The notes under the pieces are model-generated. The model worked only from the letters and a program-made list of their open reading frames with translations, was not told the origin of the DNA and ran no database searches. Below are positions 8,734-16,669 of a stretch of 64,000 nucleotides of DNA, one piece after another; position 1 is the stretch's first letter, and the number at the start of each line of letters is the position of its first letter. The position numbers and the translations under genes were made by a program. Source of the stretch: Paenibacillus sinensis (GTDB taxonomy: Bacteria > Bacillota > Bacilli > Paenibacillales > Paenibacillaceae); assembly GCF_019904155.1 (NCBI RefSeq), contig NZ_JAHCMB010000226.1:36536-100535 (forward strand), in the 5' to 3' direction.

Positions 8734-10185
8734 TTATTTCGCTGATATCTCCTTGCGGATCTCTTCAATGCCCCGGTTCCGCTGATTGTCATTGACCGGG
8801 TTCTGAATCGCCTTGATCAGAGCGGTCTCCAGCGCTTCCGCCGTCTTGGCGTCAATGGAGCCGGTAACCGTCAGCTTCGACGCGCTCTGGAATTTCTTGA
8901 CCGCTTCCTTGGTCGCGGCGTCGAAATATCCGTCCTTGCGGCCCGGCTTGTAGCCGAGTCCCGACAGCATGACCTGCGCGCTCTTCACATCGGAGCTGTT
9001 GTTGTTGTATTGCAGCGTCACGCTCTTGTTAATCGGCGACACCGAGAAATAATCCGACTGCGCCACGGCGATATCCGGTTTGATGCCTTTGCCGTGAATC
9101 CAGCTGCCGTTCGGCGTCAGCCACTTGGCGATTGTGATCTTCAGCAGGCTGCCGTCGCCGAGCTGCTTCTCGAAGCTCGTCTGCACCGTACCCTTGCCGA
9201 AGGAGTTCTCGCCGATCAGCTTCGCTCCCGCCGACTGCTGGAGGGCGCCCGCGAGAATCTCCGAAGCGCTGGCACTGCCCTTGTTCATGAGCACAACGAC
9301 CGGATAATCCTTGCCGCTGCCCTTGGAGTCCGTCAGGTCGCGCGCTCCCGCCTTGTTCTCCACCTGAACGATCGTCTTGCCCTTCGGCACGAACTGCTCG
9401 GCGATTTCAATCACGACCGGCAGCACGCCGCCGGGATCGTTGCGGACGTCGATCACGAGTCCCTTCATGCCCTGCTTCTCCAGCTTGGACAGCTCTTCCT
9501 TGAAGCGGTCCGCCGTGTTCATCGAGAACTGCGTAATCTCGATAACGCCGACGCCTCCGCTCTCCAGCTTGGAGTACACCGTCTCCAGCTTGACGTCGTC
9601 CCGCTTGATATTGAAGGTCATCGGCTGCGACGAGCCGGACCGCTGAATAACGAGCGTTGCCGTGCTGCCCTTCGGCCCGCGGATCTTGGCGACCGCGTCG
9701 TTCAGGTCCAGTCCCTGAAGGGTTTCCCCGTTCACCGAGACGATAATGTCCTTCGCCTGAATGCCGGCCTTCTCCGCAGGCGAGCCCTTAATCGGCGACA
9801 CAACGACTACCTTGCCGTTATCCGAGGCGACCTCGGCGCCGATGCCGCTGAAGGAGCCTTCAATGCTCTCTTCAAACTGCTGGGCCGTCTCCTTGGCCAT
9901 ATAGTTGGAATACGGATCGCCAAGCGCCTCCATCATGCCGTTCACGGCTCCGTCGATCAGCTTGCTGCGGTCCACATCCTTGTAATAATTGCCTTCGATC
10001 AGGGTGAGTGCTGTGCCCAGCTTGTTCGCTTCGCTCTGCTTCAGCCCGTCGGCCGCCGCTGCCGGCGCCGCGCTTTCTCCGATGGCTTGTCCCGTAAAGA
10101 TCGTGCCGGTCGCCGCAAGCGTCAGCAGGCTGCCGCACAGGAGGGCGGCAACAATCATAATAGCCGCCGTACTCTTCTTTAACAT
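8734..10185 (-). CDS. ctpB: Carboxyl-terminal processing protease, S41 family (CtpB-like)
   Basis: A 483-residue secreted, membrane-tethered serine protease. Order: signal anchor (about 5-27), PDZ domain (about 110-195) with SPIKGSPAEKAGIQAKDIIVS, S41 core with NKGSASASEI (Ser cluster 304-308, nucleophile expected at Ser306) and SFGKGTVQ (general base Lys331), and a C-terminal peptidoglycan-binding domain (about 400-470) with GYFDAATKEAVKKFQSASKL. CtpB of B. subtilis cuts SpoIVFA to trigger SigK activation; the neighbouring minJ and ftsEX fit that assignment. The ATG at 10185 is chosen because it begins the signal anchor; the frame is open upstream to 10272 but gives an untypical extension. 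Confidence 0.87.
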   Translation of the reverse strand: MLKKSTAAIMIVAALLCGSLLTLAATGTIFTGQAIGESAAPAAAADGLKQSEANKLGTALTLIEGNYYKDVDRSKLIDGAVNGMMEALGDPYSNYMAKETAQQFEESIEGSFSGIGAEVASDNGKVVVVSPIKGSPAEKAGIQAKDIIVSVNGETLQGLDLNDAVAKIRGPKGSTATLVIQRSGSSQPMTFNIKRDDVKLETVYSKLESGGVGVIEITQFSMNTADRFKEELSKLEKQGMKGLVIDVRNDPGGVLPVVIEIAEQFVPKGKTIVQVENKAGARDLTDSKGSGKDYPVVVLMNKGSASASEILAGALQQSAGAKLIGENSFGKGTVQTSFEKQLGDGSLLKITIAKWLTPNGSWIHGKGIKPDIAVAQSDYFSVSPINKSVTLQYNNNSSDVKSAQVMLSGLGYKPGRKDGYFDAATKEAVKKFQSASKLTVTGSIDAKTAEALETALIKAIQNPVNDNQRNRGIEEIRKEISAK

Positions 10186-10270
10186 GAAGCCTTCACCGTC
10201 CCTTCTTGTCCATCCCGCCGGTCTGTAGGTAAATCCCGCAGAGATCGGTATGACTTCCAGTATATGCCGC

Positions 10271-10297
10271 ACGGCCCCATAATATTTATGGGGCCGT
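10271..10297. other. Perfect hairpin between the M23 gene and ctpB
   Basis: A 12-bp stem, ACGGCCCCATAA (10271-10282) with TTATGGGGCCGT (10286-10297), 3-base loop. It starts 4 bases past the stop of the M23 gene. It lacks a T run on the minus strand, so it could be a partial terminator or an mRNA-stabilising element that lowers ctpB expression. Confidence 0.55.
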
Positions 10298-10301
10298 CAA
10301 A

Positions 10302-11669
10302 TTACAGATAGTCCATCGGGTCGACCGGTGTTCCGTCGATCCGCACCTCAAAGTGCAGATGCGGACCCGTCACCCGTCCGGTCGCGCCTGATTCCGCAAT
10401 GGTCTGGCCGCGTTCCACGCGGTCGCCCACGCTGACCTTGATGCCGCCTTCGCGGATATGTCCGTACAACGTCCACATGCCGCCGCCATGATCGATTACC
10501 ACTGTGTAGCCATAGCCGCTCCACCATTCGGCCACGATAACCGTACCGGCTTCCGCCGCGTGGATATTCGTGCCCTGCGGCACGGCGAAGTCGACGCCGG
10601 TATGCAGCTTGCGCTCGCCCGTCACCGGATGAATCCGGTAGCCGTAAGGCGACGAAATCCGCGCCTGGCCGACGGGCAGCAGCAGCGGGCCGCTGCCGCT
10701 CGCGTAAGTGCTGCTGTTGTCGTCTCCGCCATGCTCCGCTTCATCATCGGAGGAACTGGCCACCGTCTGCGCTTCCGCCGACTTAGCGGCAGCTGCCTTG
10801 GCTGCGGCCTCCTTGGCCGCGGCTTCCTTACGGGCGGCCTCTTCCGCCGCGCGTTTGGCTGCGGCCGCTTTGGCTGCTGCCGCTCTGCGGGCCGCCTCCT
10901 CTGCCTTGATCTTGTCCTTCTGCTCTTCAAGCGCCGCACGCTGGCTTGCGAGCTGGACGAGCTTGGCGTTCTGCTCCTGAGAGATATCCTCGGCATCGTC
11001 GATCGCCTTATCGTAATAAGCGATCAGCTCCTGCTTCTCGGCTTCCTTGTCCTTCAGGACGCTGCGCTGGGATTCCAGGTCGGTATACAGCTGCTTGGCC
11101 AGCGCATACTGCCCTTCCAGCTCTTTCTTCTTGGCCGTCACAGTCGCTTCGTCCCGCTTATGCTGCTCCAGCAGATCCTGGTCCTGATCCACGATCGTCT
11201 TCAGCGAGTCGGCGCGGGTCAGAAAGTCGGAGAAGCTTGTCGAAGAGAGCAGTACATCCAGATAGGACACCGAACCGTCCGTATACATAAGACGCACCCG
11301 GGACTCGATCAGCTTCTGGCGGGATTCGACCCGTTCCTGAGCAGCGTCCAGCTCGGCCGCTGTCGTCTTCAGCGATTTCTCGGTATTGTCGATCTTGGTG
11401 GAGATCTGGGTCATTTCACCCTTCACCAGCTCGATCTGGCCGAGCACAACCTGCAGATTCTGTGTGGTCTTGTTCTTGTAGTGCTGGGCCTCCTGGCCCT
11501 GGGCAGCCGCTTTTTCCTGCTGGGCTTTGGCGTCTTTGGCACTCTGCTGCAGCGCCTTCAGCTGCTTGTCGATTTCGGTGACGCTTGTTTTGCTGGCATA
11601 ACCTTCAGAGGGCTGGAACATAACAGCGGACAACAGCAGTACGGCTAATCCGGCGGCTATTTTTTTCAA
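10302..11669 (-). CDS. EnvC/NlpD-like M23 peptidoglycan hydrolase with coiled-coil N-terminus
   Basis: A 455-residue secreted cell-wall endopeptidase. Signal peptide (1-25), long coiled coil (about 28-250), Ala/Lys/Glu-rich stretch (255-300), Ser/Asp linker, then an M23 domain (about 335-450). Zinc ligands are present: His356 and Asp360 in HTGVD and His439 in GPHLHFE, with His404 and His437 as the expected catalytic pair. The gene follows ftsX by 47 bases and is the likely partner controlled by FtsEX. E. coli EnvC has the same coiled coil plus LytM plan but a degenerate active site; this one looks active. B. subtilis FtsEX instead controls the NlpC/P60 enzyme CwlO. Start is TTG at 11669. Confidence 0.9.
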   Translation of the reverse strand: MKKIAAGLAVLLLSAVMFQPSEGYASKTSVTEIDKQLKALQQSAKDAKAQQEKAAAQGQEAQHYKNKTTQNLQVVLGQIELVKGEMTQISTKIDNTEKSLKTTAAELDAAQERVESRQKLIESRVRLMYTDGSVSYLDVLLSSTSFSDFLTRADSLKTIVDQDQDLLEQHKRDEATVTAKKKELEGQYALAKQLYTDLESQRSVLKDKEAEKQELIAYYDKAIDDAEDISQEQNAKLVQLASQRAALEEQKDKIKAEEAARRAAAAKAAAAKRAAEEAARKEAAAKEAAAKAAAAKSAEAQTVASSSDDEAEHGGDDNSSTYASGSGPLLLPVGQARISSPYGYRIHPVTGERKLHTGVDFAVPQGTNIHAAEAGTVIVAEWWSGYGYTVVIDHGGGMWTLYGHIREGGIKVSVGDRVERGQTIAESGATGRVTGPHLHFEVRIDGTPVDPMDYL

Positions 11670-11716
11670 CTCGCGTTCCCCGTCCTTTTATTCAAAAATA
11701 TCATTTCAAATGATTC

Positions 11717-12631
11717 CTAAACCTTCAGCGACTTGCGGATGGATACGACGCTTCCCCAAATACCGATCAGCACGCCGAGACCGACAATCAGTCCGCTCAG
11801 CAGCACCCAGATATTCTGGAAAGGAATAAGGCTCCCGCCCATCAGCGGGTCGCCCACAATCGATGAGCTTAAGCCAGAGTATCCGGCATAGAGAATGCCT
11901 ACGGTAATTACTGAACCAATAAGTCCGATCAGCGCGCCTTCCACGAAGAACGGCCACCTGATAAAAGCATTGGTAGCCCCGACGAGCTTCATAATGCCGA
12001 TTTCCTTGCGGCGGGCCAGAATAGTGACCCGAATCGTATTGGAAATAAGGAACATGGACATGATGGCCAGTCCCGCCACGAACACGAATCCGATGTTGCG
12101 GATGGTTTTCGTAACTTTGAACAGGGTCTCGATGGCGCCTTGTCCGTACTTCACTTTATAGATCGGCTTCTCGGGGTGGGTGTCGTTGAGCGCCTCGATC
12201 TTCTTCGCCACAAAAGGCACGGTCGTCGGCTCCACAACCTCCACCTGGAAAGCATCGTTCAGCGGGTTGTTATCTTTGTCGAAGCCCTCCAGAATGCTGT
12301 CGGCATCAGGCCCCAAATCCTTGCGCAGATTCTCCAGCCCCTGCTCCTTGGAGATGAACTCGATCTTGCTGACCTCGGGCATGCTGCCGATTTCGTTCTG
12401 CAGTGTGTCGCGGAGCGCCTGATTCGTCTCCAGCGTCAGGTGTACGGTGATCTGGACCTGGCTGTCCGCCTTGTCCGCGAGTGAATTGACATTAAGCACA
12501 AGAAGGATGAAGACACCCAGCACAAGCAGCGAAACCACAATGGAGGTGATGGATGCCACCGACATCCACCCGTTGCGGAATACGTTCCTGAAGCCTTCCC
12601 GCACATGACGCAAGAAGGTTTTAAAACTCAT
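11717..12631 (-). CDS. ftsX: Cell division ABC transporter permease-like protein FtsX
   Basis: A 304-residue membrane protein of the FtsX family. It has a cytoplasmic N-terminus with RHVREGFRNVFRNGWMS, a first transmembrane helix (about 22-45), a large extracellular loop (about 46-170), and three C-terminal helices with TIRVTILARRKEIGIMKLVG before the third. FtsX transmits ATP hydrolysis by FtsE to a cell-wall hydrolase outside. Its start overlaps the ftsE stop by 11 bases, so translation is likely coupled, and the M23 hydrolase gene follows directly. Confidence 0.95.
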   Translation of the reverse strand: MSFKTFLRHVREGFRNVFRNGWMSVASITSIVVSLLVLGVFILLVLNVNSLADKADSQVQITVHLTLETNQALRDTLQNEIGSMPEVSKIEFISKEQGLENLRKDLGPDADSILEGFDKDNNPLNDAFQVEVVEPTTVPFVAKKIEALNDTHPEKPIYKVKYGQGAIETLFKVTKTIRNIGFVFVAGLAIMSMFLISNTIRVTILARRKEIGIMKLVGATNAFIRWPFFVEGALIGLIGSVITVGILYAGYSGLSSSIVGDPLMGGSLIPFQNIWVLLSGLIVGLGVLIGIWGSVVSIRKSLKV

Positions 12632-13307
12632 ACCCGTATTCCCCTCTCAGCTGGTCTCTGACAATCTGCCCGTGCTCGATGGCCAGCACCCGCTTGCGCA
12701 TCTTGTTGACAATATCGCGGTTATGGGTCGCCATCACGATCGTCGTGCCGCGAAAATTGATTTCGTCCAGCAGCTGCATGATCCCCCAGGACGTCTCGGG
12801 GTCCAGGTTGCCCGTAGGCTCGTCCGCCACGATAACCGACGGATTATTCACTATTGCCCGGGCGATGGCGATGCGCTGCTGCTCCCCGCCTGAGAGCTGG
12901 GAAGGCTCACGATTTGCTTTGCTGCGCAGTCCCACGAGGTCGAGCACCTCATTGACCCGCTTCTTGATCTGCTTCTTCGGCGCTTCGATAACCTCCATCG
13001 CGAAGGCGACGTTCTCGAAGGCCGTCAGCTTCGGCAGCAGCCGGAAATCCTGAAACACGACGCCGATGTTGCGGCGGACATAAGGGATTTTGCGCGGCTT
13101 CAGCTTGCCGATATTGAATCCGCCCACGGAGATTTGCCCCTTGGTCGGCGTTTCCTCTCTATAGATCAATTTCATGAACGTCGATTTGCCCGCTCCGGAC
13201 GGACCGACGATATATACGAACTCGTTGCGGTCGATTTTGACCGATACTCCTTGAAGGGCGTGAGTCCCGTTAGGGTACGTCTTCCATATATCCTGCATTT
13301 CGATCAT
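12621..13307 (-). CDS. ftsE: Cell division ATP-binding protein FtsE
   Basis: A 228-residue ABC ATPase, the cytoplasmic partner of FtsX. Walker A is GPSGAGKS (35-42), the signature is LSGGEQQ (138-144), Walker B is VIVADEP (158-164), and the H-loop is MATHN. The start at 13307 is chosen because GGAAGTGATC, close to the full anti-Shine-Dalgarno match, precedes it and because it gives the usual FtsE length; the frame is open to 13382. It is first in the run ftsE-ftsX-M23-ctpB. The 299 bases upstream, up to the divergent VanW gene, hold both promoters; a TACAAT near 13401-13406 on the minus strand is a possible -10 for ftsE. Confidence 0.96.
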   Translation of the reverse strand: MIEMQDIWKTYPNGTHALQGVSVKIDRNEFVYIVGPSGAGKSTFMKLIYREETPTKGQISVGGFNIGKLKPRKIPYVRRNIGVVFQDFRLLPKLTAFENVAFAMEVIEAPKKQIKKRVNEVLDLVGLRSKANREPSQLSGGEQQRIAIARAIVNNPSVIVADEPTGNLDPETSWGIMQLLDEINFRGTTIVMATHNRDIVNKMRKRVLAIEHGQIVRDQLRGEYGYEF

Positions 13308-13606
13308 CTGATCACTTCCCGGTTCTGACATTATCCGCCGCGACCTGCGACAATATTTCCAGCGGATTTCCATAAACAGCAATAATTCCGCAACGTATCT
13401 ATTGTAACAAATCCGTAACTGCTTGAGTACCCGAAAGTTTTATGAAGGAGTTTATGGAGGGGCGCATATGCTTGTAGAGGGTTGATCCGCCTTTCACTAC
13501 CCTTTATCGGCAGAACGGAACAAATGTGTAACCCTTATGGAGAGCTTGCCGCGGCGGAGTGCGGATTGGATCATCCTTTTTTTGTACAGAGGCAAGGGGG
13601 ATGTCG

Positions 13607-15034
13607 ATGAGAAAAGTGCATGCCGTTCTTATAATTGCGGGCGGTCTTCTTCTAGCGGTTGCGCTGGCCTACGGAGGAGTGGCGCTGTATGCGGGGCAGT
13701 CGACCGTCCCTAAAGGGACCCTGCTCGCCGGGTGGGACATCGGGGGAAAGAACATCGCGGCTGCGTGGACGGAGCTTGACCAAAAGCTCGCCGGGCTGGG
13801 GGCGATTCCGCTCACTCTGCGGGTCGGCGATACGAAGGGATTGAAGCTCACGTTGAAAGAGGCAGGAGTCACGTATCAGGCGAAGTCGTTTCTGAATGAA
13901 TTGGACCGGTTGTCGGAAGGCGGGATATGGGAGCGCGCCAAAGCCCGTTATTCGTTTGAAAAAAACTGGGCGCTGACGGCCGCATGGACGGACACGGCGC
14001 TGAGGAGCAGGCTGAATGCGGACTGGGAGAGCTCAACGTTCGGTGACCCGGTTGACGCCACCCGCCGGATTACGGAGTATGACCAGATTGTATATACACC
14101 GGGCCGGACTTCGCTCCGGATCGATTGGACCCATGCCGGGCTTACACTCCGGGCCGTCATTCCAAAGGATTTCACTCAGCTGGATGCGCTGAAAACTACC
14201 GGACTAACCGCAGAGCTGCCGCTGCGCACGGTACAGCCGGACGTGACGCTGCAGTCGCTGAAGGAACAGGGAGTCGCGCGAAAAATTATGGAGTTCAGCA
14301 CTTCGCTCGGTGCAAGCGGACCGGGACGAAGCTACAACGTGGAATCGGCCGCCAAGGCGGTGAACGATACGCTTCTTCCGCCCGGCGCCGTCTTTGACTA
14401 TGACAAGGCGATCGAGAAGGCGGAGAACGAGTACGGCTTCCGGGAAGCGCCCGTGATCGTGAACGGCACGCTCCAGCCGGGCGTCGGGGGTGGCATCTGC
14501 CAGGTGTCCAGCACGCTGTACAATGCGGCGCTGCGCACGGGCATGGAAATTGTGGAGCGCCGCAACCATTCCCTCCCGGTCAACTATTTGCCCAAGGGCC
14601 AGGACGCCACGTTCTCGCGCGGGTCCATTAACTTCCGGTTCCGCAACACAACCGGACATTATCTGCTCATCAGGGCCGCCGTCAGCGGGCGCTCGCTTAC
14701 CGTCAAGCTGTTCGGGACCTTTCCATCCAATGTGTCGTATTCGGTGGAATCGCGAACCGTGGAGATTCTGGCTCCGGGCCGCCGGACGGTGACCGACTCT
14801 TCTCTCCCTCCCGGTGCGTCGCGGACGCTGCGGAAGGGCCGGGCCGGCTATATCGTTGAGACCTACCAGACCAAATTCGTAGGAGGCGAAGCGGTGGAGC
14901 GCATCCGGGTGTCCCGGGATACCTATCAACCGAAGCAGGCCCTCGTCGCCGTAGGTCCGGGAGGAGCTGACTCTTCCGGTGCGCAGAACAGCGAGCGTCC
15001 GCTGGTGGAGGACGGTATCCGGAGCAGCGAATGA
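13607..15034 (+). CDS. VanW-family protein with G5 domain (YoaR-like)
   Basis: A 475-residue exported protein. It has an N-terminal membrane anchor (about 5-27), a peptidoglycan-binding-like region (about 60-200), a VanW domain (about 225-375) with PGVGGGICQVSSTLYNAAL and RRNHSLPVNYLP, and a C-terminal G5 domain (about 390-450). VanW proteins have no settled activity; G5 domains bind cell-wall sugars. The ATG at 13607 is preferred over the frame's first start at 13559 because AAGGGGG lies 6 bases before it and the anchor follows at once. It is divergent from ftsE. Confidence 0.87.
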   Translation: MRKVHAVLIIAGGLLLAVALAYGGVALYAGQSTVPKGTLLAGWDIGGKNIAAAWTELDQKLAGLGAIPLTLRVGDTKGLKLTLKEAGVTYQAKSFLNELDRLSEGGIWERAKARYSFEKNWALTAAWTDTALRSRLNADWESSTFGDPVDATRRITEYDQIVYTPGRTSLRIDWTHAGLTLRAVIPKDFTQLDALKTTGLTAELPLRTVQPDVTLQSLKEQGVARKIMEFSTSLGASGPGRSYNVESAAKAVNDTLLPPGAVFDYDKAIEKAENEYGFREAPVIVNGTLQPGVGGGICQVSSTLYNAALRTGMEIVERRNHSLPVNYLPKGQDATFSRGSINFRFRNTTGHYLLIRAAVSGRSLTVKLFGTFPSNVSYSVESRTVEILAPGRRTVTDSSLPPGASRTLRKGRAGYIVETYQTKFVGGEAVERIRVSRDTYQPKQALVAVGPGGADSSGAQNSERPLVEDGIRSSE

Positions 15035-15205
15035 GGGGCGGATGCCGTTTCTGGAAGGAATGCCTGCCTCCTGCCGGCGTTCCTGGGTTTCGGAAGATTT
15101 AAAGCGGCGTTTACGGACGGGGCGGGCGGATTTTACAATGAGAGGCTATACTTGTTGGGTGATCCAGGCATTTCAATTCACTATTTAATGAAAGGATGAA
15201 CCAGC

Positions 15206-15625
15206 ATGACAATCGCCCAAGCCGTCTCCCTCCCACGCGGAGTTACAACCCTGCTCAGACCGGCACCTGTGCTTCGGGAGCAGCAGACATGCCGCGAGGC
15301 CATCCGTTTGATGTTCGAGCATCCCCGGTCCAAATGCCTTGTCATTTGCGACGAGAGCGACCGCCCTGTCGGCCTCTTGATGAGCGAGCCGTTCTTTCTG
15401 CGGGCAACCGGCCGGAGCGGAGCCGATTCGTTCTACCGCGAATCCGCACTTGAACAAGCGCAGACTCATCTGCTTACGGCAGACATCGAGTCCGATCCGT
15501 CCGAGATTCTGGCCCGGCTGCTGGAGCGCCATCCCGCGCAGCAGAATGACTCCATCATCATCACCCGAAACGGCAAGCTGGCCGGCACCGTCAACCCCGC
15601 CGATCTGAGAGCCCTTCTGGGCTAA
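15206..15625 (+). CDS. CBS-domain protein
   Basis: A 139-residue soluble protein that looks like one CBS pair. The first half has CREAIRLMFEHPRSKCLVIC and DRPVGLLMSEPFFL; the second ends IIITRNGKLAGTVNPADL. CBS pairs bind adenine nucleotides and regulate partners, but no effector domain is attached and the partner is unknown. AAAGGATG precedes the ATG. It is convergent with the IseA-like gene, with 22 bases between them. Confidence 0.8.
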   Translation: MTIAQAVSLPRGVTTLLRPAPVLREQQTCREAIRLMFEHPRSKCLVICDESDRPVGLLMSEPFFLRATGRSGADSFYRESALEQAQTHLLTADIESDPSEILARLLERHPAQQNDSIIITRNGKLAGTVNPADLRALLG

Positions 15626-15647
15626 TTCCCGCTTTCTCCCCCCTTTC

Positions 15648-16268
15648 TTAGAACAAGGTATCCGGGGACATATCGATTCTCCAATACCCGTTTACCTTCT
15701 TCAGCTTAACGGTGACCTTCTCCGCATCCTGCACATTATCGGGATACGGCACCGTCAACTCAAAAACCGCAGTCAAGGCATCCTTCGATACCATTCGGGC
15801 TTTGGCGTCCTCGAACAGCAGCAGATTGCCGAGATCGCCGTTGACCTGCGACATCCTTCCGTTCTTCTCGTAAAATTGCGTCTGGGCGTAGTACGCGGCA
15901 GCATTGTGCGTATACGCCTGTTTTACGTAATGCATCAGCTTCTGCTTCGTTCCAATGTCCGCGGAGATATAACGGTATTCCATTTCTTTATAATTAAAAG
16001 TCTCCAGCCTGGCCAGCGAGCCGCCCCGGCTGGTATAGAAATAAATTTCCCGCGCTTTGACGATAAGCGGAATGATTGTGGCCGGCGTCAGATTGTTGAT
16101 CATTGACGGATTGATCGCCGCACCCGTCGCAGTCGCGGCCGCGGTCGCATTGGCGGATATTGTGCCTGTCGCTCCCGTAGTCGCCGATGCCGCAAATGCG
16201 CCTCCCGCCGCCGGCGTTAATCCAAGGGTGAGGGCCAGCAATCCCGGCAGCCATTTGGTGTTGTTCAT
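15648..16268 (-). CDS. Secreted IseA-like DL-endopeptidase inhibitor
   Basis: A 206-residue exported protein: signal peptide (1-27, ending GGAFAAS), an Ala/Thr-rich stretch, then a single domain (about 65-206). Segments such as YFYTSRGGSLARLETFNYKE, YRYISADIGTKQKLMHYV and FELTVPYP follow the pattern of B. subtilis IseA (YoeB), which binds and blocks NlpC/P60 DL-endopeptidases during autolysis. The call rests on remembered pattern, not an alignment. The ATG at 16268 has AGGAGG 9 bases upstream; the frame is open to 16337. A promoter lies about 100 bases further up. Confidence 0.6.
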   Translation of the reverse strand: MNNTKWLPGLLALTLGLTPAAGGAFAASATTGATGTISANATAAATATGAAINPSMINNLTPATIIPLIVKAREIYFYTSRGGSLARLETFNYKEMEYRYISADIGTKQKLMHYVKQAYTHNAAAYYAQTQFYEKNGRMSQVNGDLGNLLLFEDAKARMVSKDALTAVFELTVPYPDNVQDAEKVTVKLKKVNGYWRIDMSPDTLF

Positions 16269-16330
16269 TAGTACGTTCCTCCTCGCAGTATGAGTGATGT
16301 AACAAGCCTTTCGATAAAACAGCCCACAAA

Positions 16331-16370
16331 CTATCAATACCCGCCGGATGCCCGGGTGAAAACGCTTCTA
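16331..16370. repeat. Dispersed 40-bp repeat, copy A (with cre-like core)
   Basis: Ungapped alignment with 28571-28610 gives 32 of 40 identical bases, with the shared blocks CCGGATGCCC and AACGCTTCT. The end TGAAAACGCTTCTA (16357-16370) matches the CcpA cre consensus TGWAARCGYTWNCW at 13 of 14 positions. It lies just at the predicted transcription start of the iseA-like gene. Confidence 0.55.
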
Positions 16371-16375
16371 TCTTC

Positions 16376-16404
16376 TGTATAGAACCCAACTAAGAAACAG
16401 TCAA
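16376..16404 (-). promoter_or_regulatory. Promoter of the IseA-like gene
   Basis: On the minus strand TTGACT (16404-16399), a 17-base spacer, then TATACA (16381-16376), giving a leader of about 100 bases. TGTAAT followed 5 bases later by TGACTG overlaps the -35. The first half fits a WalR half-site and the second does not. Confidence 0.65.
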
Positions 16405-16669
16405 TGTCATTACAATCGCCAAATCGGGTAAAGAATAGTAGAAACGCGAACACAAAGGCATCTTTCATGCTGGTGAAAAACAATTTTGCAGCGTTTGTGA
16501 TTGCGTACAATAATCTATTATTCTGGAGGATTAAACAACCGGCCGTCATGGACCCGAAGATCAGGTCCATGACGGCCGATTCATTTGTAATCATCTATGA
16601 TGACAGCTGGCTTCAATGCCAGCGGATGCGCCGCGAGTCAACTGAATATGAGGCTGTCACAAGAGGCTG
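16382..16669. other. Non-coding gap between the IseA-like gene and the GH4 gene
   Basis: The gap from 16269 to 16669 has no credible gene. It holds the iseA promoter, the 40-bp repeat and the terminator at 16540-16578; the remainder is AT-rich. Short frames on both strands here show no family features. Confidence 0.6.
16540..16578. terminator. Terminator of the GH4/BadF operon
   Basis: A perfect 15-bp stem, CGGCCGTCATGGACC (16540-16554) with GGTCCATGACGGCCG (16564-16578). Minus-strand transcripts continue TTGTTTAATC. It lies about 90 bases after the GH4 stop. Confidence 0.75.
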
